Shown: piece after piece, positions 15,770 to 25,034 of the stretch | Numbering within the stretch: the stretch's first letter is position 1 | Layout of the letters: the number at the start of each line of letters is the position of its first letter | NCBI GenBank assembly: GCA_020629965.1 | Contig: JAHDCG010000005.1 | Location: 1-64,000 of the forward strand | Direction of reading: 5' to 3' | Source of the DNA: Saprospiraceae bacterium | Lineage (GTDB): Bacteria > Bacteroidota > Bacteroidia > Chitinophagales > Saprospiraceae | DNA length: 64,000 bases | Notes under the pieces: generated by a model | Told to the model about the DNA's origin: nothing | Databases searched by the model: none | The model's input: only the letters and a program-made list of their open reading frames with translations | Translations under genes and position numbers: made by a program

Positions 15770-17512
15770 TTACTCGTTAAAGCTCACGGCAGTTCCTCTC
15801 CACGGTGTTGCCACGTAGGGGAAAGTCGATTTGAACTCTCGGTCGTTTTCTTCTACACCCGTAGTGTAAGTCAAAACGTCCAATAAGTCATCGGTAACGG
15901 GACTCGGGCTTGTCGCCGGGTCATAATCATCGTACCACAAACCGATAGCTGCCAATACGACACCCGATACTGCTTGCAATTCGATACGCGTTACGTCGTC
16001 TTCGAGGCGGCGACCGTTAGGGAAACCGTCCATATTTGGAATGAATTCCAAGTCAGCCGACTCGTTGAACGGTGCTACCGTCAAACCGATAACCGCTGCC
16101 TGAATCAGACCCAAAGAAGAGAAATTCTCATCGTCGCGCGGAGTAACGGGTACTGCCATATTCAAACGCAACATGTCACCTGCATTGGGCAAAAAGTTGT
16201 TAGCGAATGGCTTACCTGCCGCCAAGGGGTCACCGTTTTTACCGGTAGCCAATTGGTAAGGGCGCACGTTAGGAATACCCGTGTGGAATGCGGGCCACAA
16301 ATCAACCGAACGCGGCTGTCCCGGGCCGGGCAATAACAGTGTACCGAACAAAGCATCGTCCAATGCCGTACCCGCTACCGCTGCACTTCCTTTCAAGGGG
16401 AAAAGTCCGTCCGCACCGTTGGTGAAGTCAAACATACCCAAAGAGTTTTCCTGTACTTGAAGGTTGTTAGAGAATGCAGGAACTGCATCCGCAAACGCAC
16501 CGTTGCCCATGTACAAAGCCAATTCGGGGTTGTAGAAGTATTCGTAAAAAGAAGCTTCGCCGGCACCGTCGTAAGGTGAACCTGCGTTCCAACGGTCTTT
16601 CTCACCAATCGGAATGATAGCTTCGTTAGTCAAAGGCATACCCAAACGAGATACCTGCACAAAGTCGCCCGAGTCGGTCGGACCGGTCAGTTCGGAACTC
16701 AAAGTACGCAGTGCGGGGCGACTTGCGCTTGCCCATACACCGATGACATAGTCACCGTCCAAAATGTTGGTCGGAGTAGCCGGTGCACCTGCTTTCAACA
16801 AAGTTGAAATGGGTACTTGAATAGCAATGGAGTGGGTGTTAAATTGACCCAAACCGTCGCGTGGTTCGCCGTCTTGACGCGGCGCGTTACCGAGGTCGAA
16901 GATACCGCCCAAGTCCACGAAAAACGGGTCATCGGCCGGTCCCGCGAATACGGTTTCGCCGGTAGTGGTCGGCAAAATTGCTTCGGAAATCAAAGTTTCG
17001 TAATCGGTATCCAAACCGACAGCTGAGTTAATCGAGCGTGGGCCGATGTTGTAAGCCGGTACGACACCGTTGGTCAGGATAGTCTCGAAAGACATACCGC
17101 CGTCCGTGCTGCGCTCGACAATGTAAGTGGTCTTCAAATTTTCTTGTCCCAAACGGATGTTGAAAAAAGTAGAAGGGTCTTCGTTGGTACGTGAAAACGT
17201 AAAACGGTAAGTCACCTCGTCGCCGGGTACACTCGCGTCGTTGTCCACGTGGATTTCATAACGTACATTCTCCCCGAAGTGGTAGTAGTTAGGACCGCCG
17301 TGAGGCAATTGACCCGGGATGTAGTTGGCAATGATGGTGATGGTGTTCGGGTTGTCCGGGCTACGGAATGCGTACACATCCGTATTGTCCGCCAGAGGGT
17401 CGTTAGAGATTAACGGAGCCTCGCGGTGCGAAGAAGCCGAAGCGGTGAAGTAAGTACACAGCAGTAAAAGTACTGCGGCTATCTTACTCATCGTAAAGAT
17501 TTTGTTAAACAT
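15770..17512 (-). CDS. DUF4331 domain protein, short form without sorting domain
   Basis: The 580-aa paralogue of the 1139-aa protein has a signal peptide (about 1-26), then SSHREAPLISNDPLADNTDV and a closely matching DUF4331 domain to the end (stop after RGTAVSFNE). It lacks the propeller, DUF11 and T9SS C-terminal domain, so it should reach the periplasm by Sec and stay there or leave by another route. The pair looks like a tandem duplication with divergent fates. Upstream on its coding strand is a C/A-rich tract (17553-17600). Confidence 0.9.
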   Translation of the reverse strand: MFNKIFTMSKIAAVLLLLCTYFTASASSHREAPLISNDPLADNTDVYAFRSPDNPNTITIIANYIPGQLPHGGPNYYHFGENVRYEIHVDNDASVPGDEVTYRFTFSRTNEDPSTFFNIRLGQENLKTTYIVERSTDGGMSFETILTNGVVPAYNIGPRSINSAVGLDTDYETLISEAILPTTTGETVFAGPADDPFFVDLGGIFDLGNAPRQDGEPRDGLGQFNTHSIAIQVPISTLLKAGAPATPTNILDGDYVIGVWASASRPALRTLSSELTGPTDSGDFVQVSRLGMPLTNEAIIPIGEKDRWNAGSPYDGAGEASFYEYFYNPELALYMGNGAFADAVPAFSNNLQVQENSLGMFDFTNGADGLFPLKGSAAVAGTALDDALFGTLLLPGPGQPRSVDLWPAFHTGIPNVRPYQLATGKNGDPLAAGKPFANNFLPNAGDMLRLNMAVPVTPRDDENFSSLGLIQAAVIGLTVAPFNESADLEFIPNMDGFPNGRRLEDDVTRIELQAVSGVVLAAIGLWYDDYDPATSPSPVTDDLLDVLTYTTGVEENDREFKSTFPYVATPWRGTAVSFNE

Positions 17513-17552
17513 AATGGTTACTTAATTTAATGAAAAAATACCGGTTTCTGAG

Positions 17553-17600
17553 AAGTTGGTTATTTGTTGATTTGTCTATCTGTTTATTTGTTGAGTCGAA
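17553..17600 (-). repeat. C/A-rich degenerate tract upstream of the 580-aa gene
   Basis: Read on the minus strand, units such as CAACAAA, TAAACAG and ATAGACA precede the gene. A second 8-bp tract (CAACGATT, CAACAATT) follows at about 17625-17648. Confidence 0.5.
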
Positions 17601-17723
17601 CACGCGGTATAATGTACACATGCGCTCAACGATTCAACAATTCAACAAATCTCCACAAGGCTTCGCCAAGACCATACTCCAAACAATTGAAGTCAGCCCG
17701 ACGAAAACTATGTATTTGTCGTG

Positions 17724-19082
17724 TTATTTTTGCAACATGCCCAACGGTTTGCCGATAGCGGCTTTAGCGTCGGCGGCGAGCAGTCCCGATTGGGTCGGGT
17801 TGATTTTGAAAGACATTTCCAAATCTTCTTTTGCTGCTTTTTTGTTGCCTTCGGCGAGGGCAATCATGCCTCGGGTCGTCAGCAGGTCGGGGTATTTGGC
17901 ACCCGTGCGACTTGCTTCGTCAATGTGGATACGTGCTTTTTCGATGTTGCCTTTCTTCAAATGAATCAAGGCCATCATGCGGTTCACGTCGATGTTTTTC
18001 GGTCGCTTCGCAAATTCCTGATTAGCGTAAGTAAACGCTTTATCGAAGTCTTCGTCAAAGTTGAGGTACAAATCGGCGTATTCGAGGTTCATGTTGTGAC
18101 CGCTGTTTACGTCGTCTTCGAGCATGACGAGAATTTCGTCGTACATTTCCTGCGCTTTTTCGGGGCGGTCGGTGTCTTTGTAAAGGTGTGCCAACTGCAC
18201 GTAGTAGCCAAACTCGGGAATGATAGCGGCGGCGCGTTGCAGCATTTCTTCCGCTTTTTCGTAGTTGCCTTCCTGTATTTCCAAATCAGCCAAAGCCGCC
18301 ATCGCAAAGGAGTAATCTTCGCGCTGTGCGAGGGCCAATTCCCATTGAGATTTCGCTTCGGCGGTTCTGCCGTATCTGGCGAGCATTTCGCCCAAAGTCA
18401 AGCGTGTCCAAGCGGTTTGCTCGTGTCCGGGGTAGCCCGCGTCGGCTGCCATACTCATTGCTTCGAGGCTGCCTTGAATGTCTCCGTGAATTTCGCGGAG
18501 GTAAGAAACGCGGCTGTAAGAGCGCAAATCGGGACGAATTTGTATCATTTTGTCCGCTGCGGCAACTGCCTTATCGTATTCTCCCAACTCCACGTAAGCA
18601 TCGACCAAAGCACCGACAATTTGTGCATTGTACGGGCTGATAGCCATACCTTCTTTAGCGGTTTCGAGTGCGCTTCTGAAATCGTGCTGTGAAAGTTGAA
18701 CGGAGGCGAGGTGCATGAGTGCCTGAAAGCGGATGTCGGTAGGTTCTGGTTCGGTAGCTTTTACTTTTTGTAAAACTTCGAGGGCGGCCGGGTAGTAGTG
18801 TCCGTGTTCGCCGGTGATGCGGGCTTCGGTCATATAGACTTCGGCGAGTTTGATACGGGCGTTGTTGACGTTTTTGCCGGCGCGGAGGTCATTGACGGCG
18901 TTGGCATATTGATTTTGTACGCCGTCCCATTCTTTGCCTTTGTTGAGATTTTCGCCGCGTTGTAATAACTCGGGAACATCGGCGTCGTCAGCGGTTTTTG
19001 CCGCAGTATTTTCGCTTTCGGGGGAACAGGAAAAAAGGGTGAACAAGAAAGAGAAAATCAGTAAGGTGAATTTACTTTTCAT
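17724..19082 (-). CDS. TPR-repeat lipoprotein
   Basis: The start is placed at the ATG at 19082, giving MKSKFTLLIFSFLFTLFSC, a clean lipoprotein signal with lipobox LFSC; an ATG 12 codons upstream would bury the signal. The remaining 430 residues are helical tetratricopeptide units (for example DFRSALETAKEGMAISPYNA and YEKAEEMLQRAAAIIPEFGY). TPR lipoproteins usually act as protein-binding scaffolds in the periplasm. Co-orientation with the two DUF4331 genes suggests a common role, but nothing in the sequence proves it. Confidence 0.88.
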   Translation of the reverse strand: MKSKFTLLIFSFLFTLFSCSPESENTAAKTADDADVPELLQRGENLNKGKEWDGVQNQYANAVNDLRAGKNVNNARIKLAEVYMTEARITGEHGHYYPAALEVLQKVKATEPEPTDIRFQALMHLASVQLSQHDFRSALETAKEGMAISPYNAQIVGALVDAYVELGEYDKAVAAADKMIQIRPDLRSYSRVSYLREIHGDIQGSLEAMSMAADAGYPGHEQTAWTRLTLGEMLARYGRTAEAKSQWELALAQREDYSFAMAALADLEIQEGNYEKAEEMLQRAAAIIPEFGYYVQLAHLYKDTDRPEKAQEMYDEILVMLEDDVNSGHNMNLEYADLYLNFDEDFDKAFTYANQEFAKRPKNIDVNRMMALIHLKKGNIEKARIHIDEASRTGAKYPDLLTTRGMIALAEGNKKAAKEDLEMSFKINPTQSGLLAADAKAAIGKPLGMLQK

Positions 19083-19783
19083 CGATTGGTTTAGTTTTAA
19101 TTTTTCAGAAAAAGCCATATAGTGTCAGGCACAGCAGTAACGGCGTTACGTTTGTGTTGCATGGTTTTTTCTTATTTTTTAAGTGGAAATAAGAAACAGC
19201 ATCAAAAACTGCGGACACCTAAGGTGCGAACAGTTTCTATTTGTATTACGTGTGAAACGATGTTTGATAAAAGGCGAGAAATACAGTCGGGTGATTTCTC
19301 TGTGTTTGTTTTCTGCTTCTGTTTTGAGATACGCAAATCGTATGCTGTTCGGTTCACAAGTTTTTTAAAAAATAATCGGTATCGGAAAATAAGACGTGAT
19401 GTGTTTGATTTTTTGTCTTTGCGTTATGCCGGTGTAACGCAAGGGTGTTTAAATCTGTTCAGTGCCTTGTTTATTTTCTTTAACATATTAGTTTACCAAA
19501 CACTAAAAAAAACCGTTGACAAGGTCTTTAGGTCGATTTAAACAGCATAATGTTGATTAAAAACGGGCAAAACATATTGATAACAAATTGCATACACGCT
19601 AATTGTCTCATTTGAGACAGTTAAATATTTTATTGAGATTTTACGATTTTTGCTTAACAGAGAGATAGTTTTTCGACTGTAAAAAATTTCTCAAAAGATT
19701 TTTTTTTCTGAAACCGAAAGGATAAAAACCCCGGTCAGAGAGTAAAAACACTTCCTGCGGTTTCCGCTTTTTTCGGAAATTTT
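19083..19783. other. 700-bp gap, no supported gene
   Basis: Open frames here lack start context and coding character. The notable item is the palindrome TGTCTCA-TT-TGAGACA (19604-19619), extended by AAT / GTT, which looks like a dimeric-regulator operator or a hairpin. A GCGG-TTT-CCGC hairpin at about 19757-19767 may help end the minus-strand gene at 19784. The segment 19500-19640 is AT-rich. Confidence 0.45.
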
Positions 19784-22201
19784 TCATCGCAAAACAGTAA
19801 CGTCGCCTCGATATATCTCCGAAAGTCCGTCTTCCGTTCCGATTTCCGCCACATAAACATACACGTCCGCCGGCACGGGTTTGCCTCTGAAAGTGCCGTC
19901 CCATGCCGCCGTAAAATCGTCCGTTTGAAAAATCAACTCACCCCACCGACCGTAAATCGACACAGTAAAAGTCGCCGGTGTACAGTCACTCAATCCGCGG
20001 AAAGTGTCGTTTATGCCGTCGTCGTTCGGTGTAAACACGTTCGGGAAAAAATATTCGCAAATTTCTTCTTCATTACAATCTCCGTCCACGCTATACAGAA
20101 AGACCTGTTCGTACACGCAACCGTTTGCGTCCGTTGCGATGAGTGTACCGCCGAAAGAAACAAAACTCAACGTCGGTATCATCGGTGTAAAACCGGTAAA
20201 AACGCGCCCGTCGTTCAATTCCCAAACCGCCGAAACGATATTCATTCCCAAATCCGCTTGCTCATAAAAAATCGGATTGATATTAACGCTGCCGCAAATC
20301 GGTCCCGTCAATTCTATAAAAATATCAACCGAATCTTCCGGAATGCAATCCGCCGCGCTCACACAGGGCAAAGGCGAAAACTCAAATGTATCATTGTCCG
20401 TGCAGCCCTCCGCGTCGGTCAGGGTCAAAGAGATTTCGTAGATTTCATCGACATTATCGGTGGTAAAAAAGGCGGTATTTTCCGTTGTTTCCGTACCGTC
20501 GGGCAGCAGCCACAGCGCGGAAGCGACCGCCGCCGCAGCGGTAAAATCGAATTGCAAAAGCGAGTCCGAACAAATATTCGCCGGCGGAAAAATCTGCGCC
20601 GATAAATCGGGATTTTCGCAGTCCGTCGCGCAGTTTTCAACGGAGATATTGAAATTTTCCGCAGTCGTCGTACCGCCCGCGTCCGTAAGTTCCAAAGTCA
20701 CGAGAAAATCTCCGGCGTCGGTAAAAATAAATTCCGCCGGATTACCGACCGCATTCTGCCCCTCGGAAGTCTGCCACGTAAGCATCAAATTATCCGTCTC
20801 GCCGAGGTAAGTGAAAGTCAACAAACTGTCCGTGCAAAACACGCCTTCGATTTCTACCTCATTACACAGTACCTCCGGCGGCGTCAGATTTTCGATAAAT
20901 TGAAAACTGCCGGTTTGCGTATAAGCATCATATTCGCCGAAGCCGTAGTGATAGACGTGAAAAGGCGCGTCGGAAGTCATCTCATTCGCACCCGTCAGCG
21001 CACCCGTCGCGTAAGCATAGGAAAGCGTCGGGTCGCCGGGAAAAGGCTGAAACTCGGAAGCGGGCAGCGGACTGCCGTTAAACGACTCGATGCCCGCCTC
21101 GGCGGTGCGCATAATTATCGTGCTGAAAAACATGTCGATGACCACCCCCGAACCCTCCGTGCCTTCGGCAACTTCCCACCGGTCGCGCAGCGTCATGCGG
21201 TCGGTCGGCAGCAGTTGCAACATATTCGGGTCGCCGAAATTGCCCGCGCTGCAATCGTTACTTTTGCTGAGTTGACTCACCGCCACGTTTTTACTTGCCG
21301 TCAAAACCACGGGCGCATCGAGGTCGAAGTCATAAAATTCGTTTTCCTGCAAAATGATTTCCGAGCCGCAATCTAAAAATAATTCCGTGTCGTCTTCCTT
21401 TGCTAAAATGCGCACCACATCTCCGTTTCTCGCCGCCAGCGGCACCAAACAGTACAGGTCGCCCCAATTTTGGTAAGGCTGACACTGGTCGTACAAATGA
21501 TTATCCGCCGAGCCGCAGTTACCGACCAAAGACTGCCGCGCCCCCGAAAAAACCGCGATTTTCTCCCCGTTCAGACTGCGTATGCGCGAGCCGGTCAAAT
21601 CCCCGTCCGCCTGCACCTGATAGATGTCGCCCGCATCCATCGTCACCGTAAACGGCACATCGGCGGCGTGCAAACCGTAGGTAAATGTCGTCGGCGTAAT
21701 TTCAATTTCGGACCCATCTTCCGTCACTGCAATCACAAAAGAAGTCGGCCCCGTCATCGGCTCGGTCTCCGTGTAACACAGCGCACGGTAGTCGTCGCCG
21801 AGTTCCGTAAGCGGCAAAACGGAAGTACTTTCGGTAAAAAACTGCCGAAAATGTCGCGCCTGCACGATAATCGGCACGTCGGAAGTAACGCGAATGCCCT
21901 TTCCTTCCGTAAACTCGGAGTTTTCCGAATACCAAATCGCAGAGGGCAAGGTGTAATCGACAAGCTCGCCCGCCGGCACGTTTACCTCCACCGAAAACCC
22001 CGTAGCCGGCACGCCGACCGTCACCTGTGCCGCCGCATTTTCATCCGCAGCCGAAAAGCTCAAATTGAAAACCGGGTCGTCATTAAAAAGCAGATTGAGA
22101 TTTTCCATGTAAGCCAACCAAAACTCAGTTCCGGCGGAGGATTGAGCAGTGAGCAAACTGCTTTGGCAAAGGAAAAGAAGGAGGAATAATTTTGTTTTCA
22201 T
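19784..22201 (-). CDS. IgGFc-binding-like secreted protein with T9SS type B (gliding-motility) C-terminal domain
   Basis: The 805-aa protein has a signal peptide (about 1-19) and an N-terminal part resembling the IgGFc-binding domain (GTEFWLAYMENL, then VPIIVQARHFRQF and the LPLTELGDDYRALCY segment). PKD-like beta domains follow (about 450-640). The end is the type B module: FFPNVFTPNDDGINDTFRG, SIYGRWGELIFQT, AAWDGTFRGKPVPADVYVYV and a terminal VTVLR. It is predicted surface-exposed or released through T9SS, perhaps in adhesion. Preceded on its coding strand by CCGTCCA-type repeats. Confidence 0.88.
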   Translation of the reverse strand: MKTKLFLLLFLCQSSLLTAQSSAGTEFWLAYMENLNLLFNDDPVFNLSFSAADENAAAQVTVGVPATGFSVEVNVPAGELVDYTLPSAIWYSENSEFTEGKGIRVTSDVPIIVQARHFRQFFTESTSVLPLTELGDDYRALCYTETEPMTGPTSFVIAVTEDGSEIEITPTTFTYGLHAADVPFTVTMDAGDIYQVQADGDLTGSRIRSLNGEKIAVFSGARQSLVGNCGSADNHLYDQCQPYQNWGDLYCLVPLAARNGDVVRILAKEDDTELFLDCGSEIILQENEFYDFDLDAPVVLTASKNVAVSQLSKSNDCSAGNFGDPNMLQLLPTDRMTLRDRWEVAEGTEGSGVVIDMFFSTIIMRTAEAGIESFNGSPLPASEFQPFPGDPTLSYAYATGALTGANEMTSDAPFHVYHYGFGEYDAYTQTGSFQFIENLTPPEVLCNEVEIEGVFCTDSLLTFTYLGETDNLMLTWQTSEGQNAVGNPAEFIFTDAGDFLVTLELTDAGGTTTAENFNISVENCATDCENPDLSAQIFPPANICSDSLLQFDFTAAAAVASALWLLPDGTETTENTAFFTTDNVDEIYEISLTLTDAEGCTDNDTFEFSPLPCVSAADCIPEDSVDIFIELTGPICGSVNINPIFYEQADLGMNIVSAVWELNDGRVFTGFTPMIPTLSFVSFGGTLIATDANGCVYEQVFLYSVDGDCNEEEICEYFFPNVFTPNDDGINDTFRGLSDCTPATFTVSIYGRWGELIFQTDDFTAAWDGTFRGKPVPADVYVYVAEIGTEDGLSEIYRGDVTVLR

Positions 22202-22207
22202 GGTTAG

Positions 22208-22285
22208 AACGGTGGACGGTGGACGGTTATACGGTGGACGGTTTTTGATACGGTGGACGGTGGACGGTTATACGGTGGACGGTTT
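22208..22285 (-). repeat. heptamer tract, 41-bp duplicated, before the 805-aa gene
   Basis: CGGTGGA-type units form a 41-bp block starting at 22209 that is repeated at 22250. On the coding strand (minus) it reads CCGTCCA and abuts the start codon. A second tract (CGTAAAT / CGTACAT units) lies at about 22497-22530, plus strand, ahead of rpsO. No gene is seen between 22202 and 22740. Confidence 0.75.
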
Positions 22286-22602
22286 GGTTCCGGAACACAC
22301 GTTTACAATCGGAAACTTGTTTTTGCTTTTGGTTCATTTCACTTCAGATAACCGGGAAGGTAACACGCCATTAAACACTTTGTCAATGACAAAAACGGTT
22401 TCTGCCTAAAAAACGTCAAAAATTCACACAAAGCAACACGAGACAACAAACAGGAATAAAAACAACTCAAACCCCAAATCACCCTACTAACCCCAAGCAA
22501 TCGTACATCGTAAATCGTAATTCGTAAATTTTCAAGCAAAAGAAACTAACCTCCGATATTAACAAAAATGTAAAAAAACTTCCTTCATCCCCGCCAACTC
22601 CC

Positions 22603-22610
22603 TATCTTTG
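22603..22610 (+). promoter_or_regulatory. rpsO promoter -7 box
   Basis: TATCTTTG matches the Bacteroidota -7 consensus TAnnTTTG. No clear -33 TTG is present. Predicted leader about 120 nt. Confidence 0.6.
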
Positions 22611-22615
22611 CGCCC

Positions 22616-22702
22616 GCTGTAACCGATTCAAGTAATCGCTAACGGTCGTCGAGCAAAGTTCACCTCATAAACGCTTGATTTTCAAACGTTTTGGGTTACA
22701 GC
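22616..22702 (+). promoter_or_regulatory. structured rpsO leader, candidate S15 autoregulation site
   Basis: GCTGTAACC (22616-22624) pairs perfectly with GGTTACAGC (22694-22702), closing a multi-part loop. Inside it AAACG (22670-22674) can pair with CGTTT (22687-22691). The fold lies between the predicted promoter and the ATG, where several bacterial phyla keep S15-binding regulatory structures. S15 binding here is inference. Confidence 0.5.
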
Positions 22703-22740
22703 CGAACTTATGTATCGACTTCATCAAATTTACCATTATC

Positions 22741-23019
22741 ATGGCAGCACAGTATCTTCCTAAAGAAAAAACAGAGGAAATCTTTGCACAGTACGGCGGC
22801 AGCGCCGGCAACACCGGCTCCGCGGAGGGTCAGGTCGCACTTTTCACTTACCGCATTAAGGGTTTGAGCGAGCATTTGGCACGCAATAACAAAGACCAAT
22901 CCTGCCGTCGTCGCTTGCTGACGCTCGTAGGTAAGCGTCGTCGTCTGTTGGCTTACCTCGCCAAAAAAGACATCGTTAAGTACCGTGAGTTGATTAAAGA
23001 ATTGGGTATTCGCGGTTAA
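22741..23019 (+). CDS. rpsO: 30S ribosomal protein S15
   Basis: The 92-aa protein is a typical S15 (RIKGLSEHLARNNKDQSCRR, then LVGKRRRLLAYL), the primary 16S rRNA-binding protein of the platform. The start is the ATG at 22741 (MAAQYLPKEK); an upstream in-frame ATG at 22675 would translate the paired leader and is rejected. Monocistronic, with its own terminator. Confidence 0.97.
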   Translation: MAAQYLPKEKTEEIFAQYGGSAGNTGSAEGQVALFTYRIKGLSEHLARNNKDQSCRRRLLTLVGKRRRLLAYLAKKDIVKYRELIKELGIRG

Positions 23020-23047
23020 GATTTTCTTTCTCGATAAAGATAAAAAA

Positions 23048-23080
23048 GGACGCTTCACGGTTTTGTGGAGCGTCTTTTTT
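23048..23080 (+). terminator. rpsO terminator
   Basis: GACGCTTCAC / GTGGAGCGTC stem, followed by a run of nine T. Confidence 0.85.
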
Positions 23081-23188
23081 TTTGACTTTATTTTCGATTT
23101 CGGATGATATTTTTTTCCGGTTCGCCGAATTATTTTTTCCCCTCCCAAAAAATCCTACCTTTACCCCACACAAAAAAAACACAAAAAC

Positions 23189-24076
23189 TTGATAGACCAA
23201 GTCCGTATCAATTTCTCGGAAGACTCGCTCTTCTTGCTCAATATCTGCCTGGCGTTTATGATGTTCGGCGTGGCATTGGATATTAAATTGAGCGATTTCA
23301 AAAAGCTGCTCGTACAGCCCAAGCCCGCAGCGGTCGGCTTGTTGTCGCAGTATCTTTTGTTGCCGATTCTGACTTTGATTTTAATCGCCGTTTTTCAGCC
23401 GATGACCTCGATTGCTCTCGGTATGGTCTTGATTTCCTGCTGTCCGGGCGGCAGTACCAGTAATTTTATGGTGCATTTGTCGGGCGCCAATTCCGCGCTT
23501 TCCGTGCTCATGACCTCCGTGACTACCCTCGGCGCAATTATTATTACGCCTGTATCATTCGAGTTTTGGTCTTCTTTTGTCGAAGGAAAAAGCGACTTGC
23601 CCGAGCTGACCGTCGAGCCGTGGGAAATGGTCAAAACCATCATTCAACTCATTTTCATCCCCGTCGCGCTCGGAGTTTTTGTGAATGAAATGTACGAAAA
23701 ATTTACCGACAAAATCCGCAAACCCGTCAAGTGGCTGTCGCTGCTGATGTTTTTCGGCTTTGTGGTCGGCGCGATTATCGCCAATCTCGAATTTATCAAA
23801 AAATACCTCTTCGTCGTTTTTTGGATAGTCTTAATACACAACGGTTTAGCTTATTTTACGGGCTGGTCTTTAGCAAAATTGTTCCGTCAGAATCAAGGTA
23901 ACACCCGCGCGATTTCCATCGAAACGGGCATCCAAAATACCGGTCTCGGTCTCATTTTGGTCTTCAATTTTTTCGACGGTCTCGGCGGCATGGCAATGGT
24001 ACTGGCGTGCTGGGGCGTGTGGCACTTGATTTCGGGCTTTGGGTTGGCAATGTGGTGGCGGCGGACGGCGAGATGA
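23189..24076 (+). CDS. bile acid:sodium symporter (BASS) family transporter
   Basis: The 295-aa membrane protein has about nine helices, with the family signatures CCPGGSTSNFMVHLSGAN (about 87-104) and SIETGIQNTGLGLIL (about 245-259), where Na+ and substrate bind in characterised members. It likely imports an organic anion with sodium; substrates in bacteria vary (bile acids, pantoate, pyruvate-like acids). The start is a TTG at 23189, since no ATG precedes the first helix. G/A-rich repeats follow the stop. Confidence 0.9.
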   Translation: MIDQVRINFSEDSLFLLNICLAFMMFGVALDIKLSDFKKLLVQPKPAAVGLLSQYLLLPILTLILIAVFQPMTSIALGMVLISCCPGGSTSNFMVHLSGANSALSVLMTSVTTLGAIIITPVSFEFWSSFVEGKSDLPELTVEPWEMVKTIIQLIFIPVALGVFVNEMYEKFTDKIRKPVKWLSLLMFFGFVVGAIIANLEFIKKYLFVVFWIVLIHNGLAYFTGWSLAKLFRQNQGNTRAISIETGIQNTGLGLILVFNFFDGLGGMAMVLACWGVWHLISGFGLAMWWRRTAR

Positions 24077-24236
24077 GGAGAGAGGGGTCAGGGGAAAGGA
24101 GAGAGGGAGGTGACCGGTTAGTTTTACTGTCCGTTTTGTTGCAAAAAAAACGTCCGCTGCTTTAGGCAAAGGGATTGATACCGAAGCAAATGATTGCACA
24201 CCTTTCCCCTCTCCCCTTTCTCCTCTCCCCTAATTT
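24074..24236. repeat. inverted pair of purine-rich and pyrimidine-rich heptamer tracts
   Basis: GAGAGGG / GTCAGGG / GAAAGGA units follow the BASS stop (24074-24112). The opposite-strand version, CCCCTCT / CCCCTTT / CTCCTCT, lies at 24201-24236 before the next gene. Together they could form a long imperfect stem. Confidence 0.6.
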
Positions 24237-24305
24237 TCCTGATAGCTGCTTGACATTTACGCACATAAAAACCCGCCTTTCATAATCACCTTTCCCAAAA
24301 ATCCT

Positions 24306-24313
24306 TATATTTG
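24306..24313 (+). promoter_or_regulatory. candidate -7 box upstream of the small exported protein
   Basis: TATATTTG fits TAnnTTTG; it would give a leader of about 160 nt. A second match, TAACTTTG at 24473-24480, is too close to the ATG unless the message is nearly leaderless. Confidence 0.35.
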
Positions 24314-24482
24314 TCCCGCCTGCTTACCGCCGCTAAAATCAACACCACCGCTTGCAAATTACCGAAGCAACTTATCCTGAATTTACACATCTTACTACCG
24401 GTTTTTACATTTATACAAAAAGCAGCGTCTTTCGGGTTTTCGGACTCTTTACGGAAGATTGCCGACACTATATAACTTTGCC

Positions 24483-24896
24483 ATGAAGAAAATTTTCCTC
24501 CTTCTTTTTATCGGTTTTTCCGTCGCCCTGTCCGCACAAACCGAAACCGTCAAAGCCGATGCGCGACTTTACGATGTTTATGAAGCCGATTATCTCAATC
24601 GTCTGCAAACGAAAAACCCCGCGCTCATTCAGCGTTGGAACTTTTATCTGGACAACGCCTGGCGTCTGACGCGCATTCCGCAGGGTAAAGACGGTGAATA
24701 CCCGACCGTCAGCGTTGCCGATGTCGATAACATCAATATTTTGCTGCTGCAAAAAGAGCAAAATTTGACGCGAGATTTTAACAAACGCTTGCGCTACCGC
24801 ATTGCCGGCACCGATACGCTGATTGAGTATTACAGCGGTAAAGAATTTGTCAAAGCCTTTAACGCACACACCGGGCGCAGCCATGCCGGTGAGTAA
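24483..24896 (+). CDS. small exported protein of unknown function
   Basis: The start is set at 24483 because MKKIFLLLFIGFSVALSAQ is a good Sec signal with cleavage after SAQ. The mature part (about 118 aa) is rich in charged residues (LYDVYEADYLNRLQTKNPAL, RWNFYLDNAWRLT). No family is recognised; similar short exported proteins accompany gliding genes in Bacteroidota. It is 138 bp upstream of the SprB-like adhesin on the same strand and may share its transcript. Confidence 0.7.
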   Translation: MKKIFLLLFIGFSVALSAQTETVKADARLYDVYEADYLNRLQTKNPALIQRWNFYLDNAWRLTRIPQGKDGEYPTVSVADVDNINILLLQKEQNLTRDFNKRLRYRIAGTDTLIEYYSGKEFVKAFNAHTGRSHAGE

Positions 24897-25034
24897 TTTT
24901 TGCTCCGCTCCCTTTATGGTGCATTTTTTGCAACGGGTTAATGACTTTTGTCAAAAAATTCACGCACTCATTCTTCCCTCCCAAAGTATAAACATCATTG
25001 ATTATCGAGCGATAATCTTCCGTTACCAACTATT

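Noticed and set aside
19122-19541. 139-codon plus-strand frame
   Set aside because: Phe/Ser/Arg-rich with no motif or start context, in an AT-rich gap.
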